DNA of 64,000 bases, taken from CAZSXS01 sp964611385 (GTDB taxonomy: Bacteria > Bacillota > Clostridia > Lachnospirales > CAYPQA01). The number at the start of each line of letters is the position of its first letter. Position 1 is the first letter of the stretch. Shown here one piece after another: positions 48,413 to 58,300 of this stretch. The DNA is taken from the NCBI GenBank assembly GCA_964611385.1, contig CAZSXS010000002.1:1-64000 (forward strand), written 5' to 3'. The notes beneath the pieces were generated by a model that was given only the letters and a program-made list of their open reading frames with translations, had not been told where the DNA came from and did not search any database. The translations under genes and the position numbers were made by a program.

Positions 48413-50769
48413 GAATGCACGCCCCTTTCCCAAGTTTCTTTTGATTGACTTGTTGCATATTGATTTCGCATTGATTCGCTTAGCAGAAATTCACTTCGCA
48501 TTGATTTATTTCTCATTGCTTCACTTTCTATTTCTTCACTTTTTATTGATTGAGTTTCATTCCCGGCCGTCAAAAGCTCCAAATTAACCGGTTTACTACC
48601 GTCCACACCTTCGGTTTCAACCATGTGCAACAGGGCTGCTTTGACTTGATATTTGGGTCTGCTCATAGGGTCATTTTGGGTAGGCAAAGGAGTGACGCCT
48701 TCGCCTTTTGCATATTTGGCGGCATTCTTACCCATACCTCGGTAGGTTTCCAGACTGAGCAGAGGCGCTTGCGGGAAGAGTTCCAAATTAGTCAAGGGAT
48801 ACAGATCTTTGTGATGAATGACAGCTGTCCCCTTGGATTGAAGCCCAATGGCTACGCCGGAGCCGGATAGCTTGGAAGCGAGGCTGCCCACAAAGGCCAC
48901 ATCCGAGCTTTGCCGTATGCGTACCAGTCGGGGTACTAGCCCTTCCTCCTCAATTCCGGCCATGATTTCTTTCAAAACCTGTCGATGGGCTAAGCCGTTC
49001 ATCGTTTCCTGTACAGTGATCCCAAAACCCGGTCCAAGGCCGATGACGACTTCCTTTGGATTCTGAGATTTTTCAGCCGCCCCCAATTCCCTTAAGAAGG
49101 CTGCTCCGGCAACGGCTTCCGGTTCTGAAACGTTTTGTATATTTTTGATTTCATCCCAACGGGTATCCGACATTTGATAGCCCGTACCAGGACCTTTATA
49201 CGTGTTCTTAAAATTAATCGCACTTTGTACATTAAAATTGGTATCCAAGATGGCGGCAGTATGGAGATAGTCGCCAGACATTCTTTGTTTCAGCATTTGG
49301 AGCAAGCTTTCGGCCACATCCGAAAACCCCCGCTGATGCAGGATTTTGATGATATCAATGCCTGTCAGGCCTTTTTTCATAAAGTCCTCAATGGCGGCCA
49401 GATCCCGATATACATCCCGGTTTGGCACATCGGCACTGGAATGGGCATAGGTCACTGCCTCAACTTCCTCGTCACTCACCGGCAAGCCCATGGCGTTCAT
49501 AATTACCTGCATAGCTCTAGCAGCCTTGTTTCGGACTTGCAGCACTTCATCCTCACGAACCGGCCGCAGACCACCGTCCACCTTTAAGTCTCGTTGCAGG
49601 ATATTGTAGTCATCAAAGTCCTCCGCATCAAAGTTGGAACCGGCAAACATATTATCGCAGTTGGGGGTTCCAGCGTAACCGGAGAAGATAAAATCCGTTC
49701 CGGGCAGCATCTGCATCAGCATTCTAGCTGTGCGGCGGATGTCTGAGTGGGAAAAGGTCTGGTCGTTACTGGAGGCGACTTCCAAGTCCAGGATGGCAGC
49801 GATAAGGTTTTCGGCCAAGATCGCCCGCACACCAGAGGGAACGGAGGCTGTAATGCCGACACAGCTGACGGAGCCATTTTGTATCCCCTGAACGCCAGCG
49901 CCTCTCGTCATAAAGAGACAGCGGGTTTCCAGGTACAGCATGGATTTTTTCTCCGCATTCGCCATAAGTACTTCGGAGCCGGTGCCGGAGGTAAAGCGCA
50001 TCTTCAAGCCCCGAGAAGCATAGGCCGAGGCCAAAAAGGCCTTGGAGTAAGGAGTGTCGTCACCGTCAATAAAGACCTTTTCCGTACCGTAGACGGAGAT
50101 GGTTTCAGCATAGGTGGTAAGACCCCGCATACCAAGAGAAAGCTCAACAGCCTCCTCCACAGCGCATTGGGTCATAACACCTCTGGAGCCGATCTGACTG
50201 CCCACCAGCAACCCAATGGCTGCCAAAGGAGCGTAACGAGCGACCCCTACTGTGGTTTCCTCTTCTCGAAAGCCGCGCAAAGCGCCTTCGGCACCGTCAG
50301 CGGCAATGAGAATGGGATTGTCCTTCACATTGGTGATATGGGCTTGGTTGGCCGGGTGGCTACGGGAGCGCATTTTCTGCATAGCCATCATCATTTCCAC
50401 TACGTTCAAGTTTTCCATAACCCGAGTGAGCTTGGCTGGGGTCAAACCCTTCGCCAACTCAATGATTTTTGTTCTTTCTATATGAATGTCCACCAGCATT
50501 CTGGCAATTTCAACATTAGGGATTGCCATACTCTCCTTGGCAATCTTCGGATCAATGCAGCGGTCAGCAATGAAAAAGTCGATAAAATCAAAATCAGATC
50601 TTTTTTTACCGTCAAGCTCCACAACAACGCCATTTTCAATCTCAATGGAAGGGCTGGGGTCGTAAGGACTAACCATGGCAATGAAGCCCTTTTCAGGGAT
50701 TTCATGAATCAGCCCGTCTTGGTTCACCGGCCGCTTTGATAAAGTTTCCATTCTTCGGGAGCGTTTCAA
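48409..50769 (-). CDS. pduCD: B12-dependent diol dehydratase, fused large and medium subunits (PduC-PduD)
   Basis: A single chain of about 786 residues. Residues 1-545 are the TIM-barrel alpha subunit (TLSKRPVNQDG, SRSHPANQAHITN with the active-site His, FREEETTVGVARYAP with the active-site Glu, SSNDQTFSHSDIRRT). After a short linker, residues 570-735 are the medium subunit core (VVIGLGPGFGI, SSDVAFVGSLASKLSGSG, GLQSKGTAVIHHKD, LELFPQAPLLSLETYR). The medium subunit N-terminal region that carries the targeting helix in Salmonella PduD is missing. A 50-residue tail with repeated AMRN/SMRS/SMRN units follows. Start: TTG at 50769 with AGAGGTG 7 nt upstream, matching the PduC N-terminus. The enzyme makes propionaldehyde from 1,2-propanediol. 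Confidence 0.94.
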   Translation of the reverse strand: MKRSRRMETLSKRPVNQDGLIHEIPEKGFIAMVSPYDPSPSIEIENGVVVELDGKKRSDFDFIDFFIADRCIDPKIAKESMAIPNVEIARMLVDIHIERTKIIELAKGLTPAKLTRVMENLNVVEMMMAMQKMRSRSHPANQAHITNVKDNPILIAADGAEGALRGFREEETTVGVARYAPLAAIGLLVGSQIGSRGVMTQCAVEEAVELSLGMRGLTTYAETISVYGTEKVFIDGDDTPYSKAFLASAYASRGLKMRFTSGTGSEVLMANAEKKSMLYLETRCLFMTRGAGVQGIQNGSVSCVGITASVPSGVRAILAENLIAAILDLEVASSNDQTFSHSDIRRTARMLMQMLPGTDFIFSGYAGTPNCDNMFAGSNFDAEDFDDYNILQRDLKVDGGLRPVREDEVLQVRNKAARAMQVIMNAMGLPVSDEEVEAVTYAHSSADVPNRDVYRDLAAIEDFMKKGLTGIDIIKILHQRGFSDVAESLLQMLKQRMSGDYLHTAAILDTNFNVQSAINFKNTYKGPGTGYQMSDTRWDEIKNIQNVSEPEAVAGAAFLRELGAAEKSQNPKEVVIGLGPGFGITVQETMNGLAHRQVLKEIMAGIEEEGLVPRLVRIRQSSDVAFVGSLASKLSGSGVAIGLQSKGTAVIHHKDLYPLTNLELFPQAPLLSLETYRGMGKNAAKYAKGEGVTPLPTQNDPMSRPKYQVKAALLHMVETEGVDGSKPVNLELLTAGNETQSIKSEEIESEAMRNKSMRSEFLLSESMRNQYATSQSKETWERGVHS

Positions 50770-50796
50770 GAAATACACCTCTATTCTAAGACTGTG

Positions 50797-51684
50797 CTAT
50801 TTTTGTAACGCTTTCAAAACTTGCTTAGTGATCATTTCGATTAACTCATCCTTGCCGATATTCAAGCCGTCCCCGGCCTTGCTCTCGCAGCAAGCATGAT
50901 CCTTGTGAGCGCCATCAGCGGCTTTCCCGTGGTCACAGTTGCAAATTCTGTTTTTGCAGTTGGAGTCATGGGTGCAGGCTGTGCCTTCGGGTTTTCCACA
51001 GAAGCCTTCTTTTTCAATACAGGGGTGCTTGCCAGGCACGTTAAAGGTCTTCCGTAAGTCAATGAGGCGCTTTACTTCTTTAGCAGGCAATTCTTTTGCG
51101 CCACCCAGCATCTGGGAACGATAGGACAGCTCCGCATAGAATTCGAGTCCCTCCATTTTAAAATAAGCAGTCATAAGATCAATGCCCCAAGAAAGAGCTC
51201 CGTGATTTTCCAAAAGCACAGCGTCATGGGTGTTGAAGAAGGGTTCGATGGCATCAGGGATTTCCTGAGTAGAAGGAAGACCGTAAGGAGCAATGGGAAC
51301 CTCACCAAGGAAGATGGTAGACTCCGGCATAATTTGCTTAACCAGAGGGATACCGGCTATAGCATGAGCAGTTGCATACATGGGGTGAGCGTGAACCACA
51401 GCGTTGACATCAGGGCGGCCATTGTAAACCCGCAAGTGCATTTTGATTTCTGATGACGGCTTATGTACTCCGTCTGTTTGCAAAACATTGCCCTCCATAT
51501 CCACCTTACAAATCATGGTGGGGGTCATAAAGCCCTTGCTGACACCTGTTGGGGTGCAAAGAATCTCGTTGGGGCCAATTTTAACGGAAAAGTTACCATC
51601 ATTGGCGGCTACCATTCCACGGTTATACACCCTTTGTCCAACGTCACACATCATTTTTCTGATTTCAAACTCATTTACGTACAT
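50797..51684 (-). CDS. Class II aldolase with Cys-rich linker and C-terminal encapsulation peptide
   Basis: A 295-residue protein. Residues 1-215 are a FucA/RhaD-like class II aldolase: NDGNFSVKIG, TPTGVSKGFM, the zinc ligands VVHAHP (His98 and His100) and ENHGALSWG (His161). It would split fuculose- or rhamnulose-1-phosphate into DHAP and lactaldehyde. Residues 222-266 hold eight Cys in 45 residues plus several His. The last 18 residues (KDELIEMITKQVLKALQK) form an amphipathic helix of the encapsulation-peptide kind. It is the first gene of the operon, with GAGGAGG upstream. The exact sugar phosphate is not known. Confidence 0.9.
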   Translation of the reverse strand: MYVNEFEIRKMMCDVGQRVYNRGMVAANDGNFSVKIGPNEILCTPTGVSKGFMTPTMICKVDMEGNVLQTDGVHKPSSEIKMHLRVYNGRPDVNAVVHAHPMYATAHAIAGIPLVKQIMPESTIFLGEVPIAPYGLPSTQEIPDAIEPFFNTHDAVLLENHGALSWGIDLMTAYFKMEGLEFYAELSYRSQMLGGAKELPAKEVKRLIDLRKTFNVPGKHPCIEKEGFCGKPEGTACTHDSNCKNRICNCDHGKAADGAHKDHACCESKAGDGLNIGKDELIEMITKQVLKALQK

Positions 51685-51773
51685 AATTTCCTCCTCAAGT
51701 TATTTGGAATGTTGTTTTTTGCTTGGTTAGTTATGATTTATATTTGTTTCGTGTGGGTTTTTCTTTGGTTAGA

Positions 51774-51802
51774 ATTGTACTATAGAATGAATTTTTTTGC
51801 AA
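51774..51802 (-). promoter_or_regulatory. Putative promoter of the microcompartment operon
   Basis: On the minus strand, -35 TTGCAA (51797-51802), a 17-nt spacer and -10 TACAAT (51774-51779), about 90 nt upstream of the aldolase start. No cobalamin riboswitch or clear operator is visible in the leader. A MITE-like repeat begins 57 nt further upstream. Confidence 0.5.
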
Positions 51803-51858
51803 TACTTACAAAGAAGATTTCCAAAAAAATTTTACCCAGTTAGAGGCATTGTTTTGAT

Positions 51859-51961
51859 TATACTCAGTCACATTCAGCTTTGCAAAGCCGCCGCCCAAAA
51901 CGATAGAATTTATCCGGGTTGAATGATGGCGGCGTGGTAAATGTTTAAGAGACTGAGTATA
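51859..51961 (+). repeat. MITE-like repeat, reference 103-bp copy with perfect 11-bp terminal inverted repeats
   Basis: TATACTCAGTC at the left end and GACTGAGTATA at the right are perfect inverted repeats. The interior contains GCTTTGCAAAGC, itself palindromic. Full or partial copies occur at 6878, 36367, 36535, 36627 and 61740. The element is too short to encode a protein, so it would need a transposase in trans. The terminal TA could be a duplicated target. Confidence 0.82.
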
Positions 51962-52301
51962 GATCATTATTTGATCAACCCAAATACACAGATTCTTAAT
52001 TGAATTTTTAGAACTCAACGGATTCTTTGGTTTCGATATGAGATTTTGGCAACATGAAGTATTAATTGGTAATTTGAAAAGATAATGTCATTGACATCCA
52101 GTTACGTGTATAGTAAAATTTGGTAGAAAATTTCGTTACTGTTTGATATAAATAAGTGCAGAAGCCAAGACTTTTGCCAGACCACTTCACAGGCAGTAAG
52201 TATCAGACAGCTTTCTGTTTTAGACAGGGGGTGTTTGTCAAACTCAGAGTTCAGTAACCCAATAAGGAAGGAGTAAAAACTAATTAAAAAGGATGTGAAC
52301 T
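51962..52301. other. Upstream region of the S-layer-homology protein gene
   Basis: No gene is present. It holds the 340-nt leader and promoter region of the surface protein. I see no known riboswitch (a cyclic-di-GMP fold was considered and not found). The ribosome site of the surface gene is AAGGATGTG just before the ATG; AAGGAAGGAG lies about 30 nt further upstream. Confidence 0.5.
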
Positions 52302-55300
52302 ATGAAAGGCAAGTCTCTTAAGTCTCTACTTTGCTATTTTATGTCTCTTGTACTGGTGCTGGTCTTGTTTAACTTGCAAGACTTTGGACTAAAGGCTGCT
52401 CAGGCACAAACCATGCGGACAATCGCTGCTACTGTAACAGATTACAACAAGGGGTTCCTAACGATTAACGTTACCTCTCCCGGTGGTCTTGTTACATCCG
52501 GCAGTTCTCTTACGACTGGGGGTTCTCTCACTACTAGCACTACAGCTGCAACAACGGACACCTTGCTTGCAGCGCCAGGCACAACTGTAACAGTAACGGT
52601 CAACCCGGTTAGCGGTAACCAACTACAGGCAGGAAGCCTTCAATATTTTGTTACCGGAATGCCTAGTGCTACCTCATCCATAGCTTTGAGCGGCACTGCT
52701 GGTACCTTTACCATGCCGGATGCAGACATCACGATTACGGCAACCTTTGAAATGATACCTGCTCCGCCAGTCAACAGCTACAGCATCACTGTTGATTCAA
52801 GCATTACAAACGGAACGATTCTTGTTGACAAGACAACGGCAACTGCCGGTGATACCATCACAGTCACAGCCAACGCCAATCCAGGATACATAACCAGCCC
52901 AGGGTCTTTACACTATACCAATGCGGCAAATAGCATTACGCCAATACCAGACCCAATCAATGGCTCAAATACGACCACATTTTCTATGCCGTCGGAGAAT
53001 ATAACAGTTACGGGTGCATTTATGGTTGTGCCTTTGGGCACCTATACGGCCAATGTTGATGCAACCGTAGTCAACGGTAGCATTTCCCTCAGTCCTACCA
53101 GCGGCACAGCAGGTACCTCCATTTCTGTGAGTGTGACTGCTAATGCAGGTTATGTCTACAAGCCGGGCAGCTTGGTCTACAAAACATCCAACGGTACATC
53201 TGTACCGATTACGGATCCGTCGAGTGGCACGACCAGTACTAGTTTTGATCTGCCGTCTGACAATGTAAGCGTTTTCTGTGTCTTTGAAGCGATTTCAACG
53301 GGTTCTTTCTTGATCAATGACGGATCTGCCTACACGAACGATCCAACCGTATGGCTCAGCTTTACGACCAACGGTTACCCCAAGGCTCAGATTGCAAATG
53401 ACTCTTCTGTTCTTGACACCACTACGCAAGTAGATGTATCGGACACTGATAAGTATCAATGGACTTTAACACCCGGCGATGGAGTCAAGACTGTCTATGT
53501 ACGCTTCATTCCTCCATATGCACCTTCTCTTTCCGCTTTACAGTATGTTTCAAAAACTATAACACTTGATACAGAAAAACCTGTAGTCAGCGGAGTACAA
53601 TTTAATCAATCGTTTTACAATGTAAACGACTACATTAATATTGTTGCTGCTTCTCCAGAGAAGGGTCTGATCGCAGAAGCAGAGATTTTGGATGCCAGCG
53701 GCACAGTATTGAAAACAGTCTCTATGGGATACATCGGTCAAAATACAGCCGGAACCTATGACTATTCAACGACTGTGAAATTGGAATCAGCCTCTTATCT
53801 CAAGGTAAGAGTTAAGATGAAGGACTTGGCAGGCAATGTATCCGATCCATCTACTAAGGATATCGCTTATGTTCAACAAAACGACATTCGTGGCAGATTG
53901 ATGATGGGTTCGAGCGGTGCCTATTACCGTTATGTTGACCTGTATAAGGTATCTGACAACGGTACAACTTCATACTATGGTTCCACGCAAACCGATTGGA
54001 ATGGTAACTTCTATTTCTATAAGGTTCCAAGTGGCACTTATCAAATCCGTGCAACTGGTGACTATTACCGTTACAACGATTTTGTTTCGAATAATATTAC
54101 AGTAAGCATCAGTTCGGATATCGGAACCTTCAATTTTGTTTCGAAATACCCATCCATAAGCTCCAATATTTCAGTACTTCGCTCTGATGGCAGCCCCATT
54201 GGTGCTCATATCTACCTGTATAACTGGAATCATGGCATCTACAACTATTACTCTGCCCCCAATGGCACTGTAACTGCAACTGATCTGCCGCAAGACTCTG
54301 GTTACTACATGTATATCTATGACTTAAATTGGAACTATATTGGCAGCAAGAACTACTTTACGATCAGCAATAGCCTCACCTACACCTTACCCAATTCAAA
54401 AACCTTGACCGGTACAGCCTATTATCTGGATGCAAACGGTACAAAGGTTCCCATGTCGGATATTTATGTCAGCGCTTCCAGCGTTTATCCGTATGATGAA
54501 TATCATGGGGTCGGTGCCTATACAGATGCAAACGGTCAGTATACACTGGACTTAAGAGAAGGCAGAACCTATTCGATTTACTCCTACAACTGGTCCGGAA
54601 AGTACAGTGACTACCCCTATGCTGCAGTGAACAACCATCAAGTTTCAATGGATTCTAACAGATCCTTGGATGTTGAATTCTATAAGGCCAATAAGATTTT
54701 TGGTAAGATTATGGATTCAACCACTGGCGCATTCCTTCCCAACGTTTGGCTGTACAACTATTCCTCTAACGGATACTATGGCGACAGTGTCAGCGCAAAT
54801 GATAAGGGTGAATATAGTATCAAAGCTGGTCGCGGCGACATTTCTATGTATGCCTATGACTGGAGTTGGCGCTATGAGTACTTCTATGCCGACAAAAACA
54901 GCACCCCAGCTGTTCCCTCCTTCTCAAACACTGACAGCGGCGTAAACAAGGAGTACAATATAAGCTTAAGGCCTTGGGGCGTATCTTCTGCCTTTAATGG
55001 CGGAGGCAACTCAGTCGTCACCTCTCAGGAAGTTGTTCAAAAAGGAAACCGGAATATTAAAGTGAAGGTTAATTATCAAAACAACTCCGGTCGAGACTTA
55101 AGCAATGTAAACATTAAGGCTATGCGTCCTCAGGGCGTTTCCCTCAGCAGCACCGGAAACAACTTGGACGAAATTACTTTACCGCTCCTCAAAGCCGGTG
55201 AAAGCGGAAGCTTTAACTTCATGATCAACGTAGATGAAAGCTTCGTAGGCGATTCGATTTCTATTCCTGTCAATGCAAACTTTGACGGATCTGTTTCGAA

Positions 55301-58300
55301 CATCGGTACAGCTTACCTGAAGGTCATTTATGTGAAGTTAAGCGGAAATCCCGTTGCAGAAAAATCAAAAATGTACACCATTTACGGAGAGGCTACTCCC
55401 GGCACCGAGATCACCGTGTATCTGAAAGATGATTCCAAGCCTAATAAAAAGGGTAAGGTTGTCGGCACAGGTACTCCGAACGGCAAATGGTATACCATTA
55501 AGTTTACAGCTCCAAGTACAGACGGTACTTATACGTATTTTGCAGAATCAAAATACAAAGAAGACCGTGCAATCAGTAATGATATCACCGTAAAGGTTGA
55601 CGACACGACTCCTTTTGTTAAGGATGTAGCGCTTTCATCCAGCGGTGGTACGAAGTCAGGCGTAAACGAATCGACTGGTGTTGCTTCTTACACTGCTTTT
55701 GTAAATGGCGCATTGCAAGGTAGAGATATCAGCGTTGAGCTTACCCTCGGAAACGCAGATGCTTACACCTCAGCTACCGTTCGATTTGCAGGCAGAGAAT
55801 ACACAGCAACCAAAGACACAAATGGTGTCTTTAAGGCAACTGTCAGCGGTTGGAGCGGCAGCGGCACTAAGTCCATGGAATTCAAGGTCGGCGACCTTGT
55901 CTTCACCATAGCTGAAGTCGTTATCTTAATTGACCCCAGCGGTTATGTGTTTGATGCCTATTCAGGCCAGCTTCTTTCCGGAGCCCTTGCTGAATGCTAT
56001 GAACTCGTAAACGGCAATTGGGTACAATGGAATGCACAAAAGTATGGTCAAGTCAATCCGCAAATAACCTTGGATGATGGTAAATACGGCTGGATGGTAC
56101 CAGAAGGCAGTTACAGAGTGGTTGTGAAGAAACCTGGTTACCAGACCTTTGATACCCTTAAGACAATTACAGGAAGTGCATACAATTATAATGATTTGAC
56201 TGTTCTTCCTGAAAGACTGGATATCAATATCGGCCTAATTAGCACTGACCAGCCAATTGTTGTTTCGAGCTTCCCTGAGAATAACGGAACACTGGCTAAG
56301 GACGGTACGATTAAAGTTCTCTTTAACAAGGCGGTAGATCTAAGTACGCTTACCGCTCAGAACATAGTCGTAACAAAAGTAGCTGACGGCTCCGTCATAA
56401 GCGGAACCATCGAACCCATTCAACAAGTCGTTTCTTTCAAGGCTGAACACACAGCAATTCAAGAGACTTATGTAATGGGCTTTAAGTTTACGGCTAACCC
56501 GAACGAATTCGAATCTGGGCAAAGATATAATGTGACCCTTGAACGCATTAGCGATCTACCACTCAGAGCAGAGGATGTCAATACACCATCTACTTTCTCA
56601 AGCCTGAGCGGTACCAATACGATTTTCAAGACTGGTTTTGTATTCAATGTAGCAGATAGTATTGCGTATTTGGCGAATCCAAGCCTTGGTTTTGCTGAAG
56701 GCTCTCTTGTGCCCATTGACGCATCCATAAAACTGAACTTTGCTGAAGCAATTAATCCAAGCTCGGCAAACAACGCTACCATTAAGTTAGTATCCGGAAA
56801 AGGCGCTGCTGTTGAAGGCGACATTACGGTTACAGGTCAGGAAATTGAGTTTAAACCTTCGTCCACTCTTGATTACTCCATGAACTATACCGTAAAGGTG
56901 AATGAATTTGTTCAAAGCACAGACAAGAAGGTTCTTCAAAATCCGTACGAAGCTTCGTTTATGACGGTTAACGCTACAGTTACCAATCCGGAAGTCCCAG
57001 CACCTCCGGTCGTAAACCCTCCTGTTACCCCGACACAGCCCCCAATGCCAATGCCAACACCAACGCCGACACCAGCTCCACCTTATTATACTGGTAGTTC
57101 AGATACTTCCTCCGACAGTTCAAGCAGCAGCACCAGCACCGATGTTGGTACACCTACTGTAGTTGAAGTCAAGAACACAGTTCCCGGCCAAGTAAACTGG
57201 GGTAAAATCATTGCAACGGCTAAATCAGCCAAAGCCAATACAATCATTGAAGCAAACATGGAGAAGGATACAAAACTTCCCGCTGATTTGCTGAAAGCAA
57301 TCAAAGGTAAGAATGTTTCTGTTAAGCTGCTCATGGGCGAATTCACATGGGTCATTAACGGCAGAACCGTTGAAGATGTAGGCACACAGGCTACCTTTGA
57401 TATGCAGGTTATCAAGCTTAATGACAAGAAACTTTCTGCTCTTGCGGAAAACACTGATTTGTTGCAGATTCAACTGAAGCACAACGGTGCTTTCCCCTTC
57501 GCAGCAAAGCTGTACTTTATGCTTGACAAAAATCTTGCCGGTACAAAGGCTTATCTCTTGTACCAGGGTCAAAACAATATGGAATACAGCGGCCAGGCTA
57601 CGGTTGACAGAGATGGAATCGTATGCTTTACCTTTACCCATGCTTCCACCTACCTCGTTACCAACAGCATTTTGAAGAGCATGAGAGTTGAAGAAGTTGC
57701 TTCCACTGCTTTCATGGTTCCGTACTATGTTGAAAACGGTTCCCAGAAGCTTGTAAAGCTTAGTAAGCCTAACGGTAAATACATTGAATTTATTGCTCCG
57801 AAGACCGCAGCTTACAATTACAAGAACAATCTGAAAGTCTATACCGATATCTATGGTCACTGGGCTTCAGACAGTATTCAATTTGTTTCTGCCAGAGAGC
57901 TTTTCTATGGCGTAACGGACAAGGAGTTTGCACCGGATAATTCCATGACTCGTGCTATGTTTGTTACGGTTTTAGGTAGGTTATATGGCGTTGATACAGC
58001 AAACTATGCTGACAACAACAGCTTTAGCGATGTTGCAAACGGCGAATGGTTTACACCGTATGTACTCTGGGCTGCTGAAAACAAGATTGTTAGTGGTGTA
58101 GGCGGAGACTTGTTTGATCCTTACGCCCCTGTTACCCATGAGCAAATGGCGTTGATTGTTGCAAATTACTCTCAATTCATTAACCATTCCTACATCAATA
58201 ACAGCAGCACTCAATTTACGGATGCCTCCAAGATTTCATCTTGGGCTTATGGCGCAGTATCAACACTGAACGGAGCTGGACTCTTAGGCTTTGCCAAGGA

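Noticed and set aside
49747..50739. 330-codon plus-strand frame antisense to the dehydratase gene
   Set aside because: It is fully antisense to a well-recognised gene and has no domain of its own.
51685..52301. Cobalamin or cyclic-di-GMP riboswitch
   Set aside because: I looked for the conserved B12-box and GEMM-type sequences on both strands and found neither.
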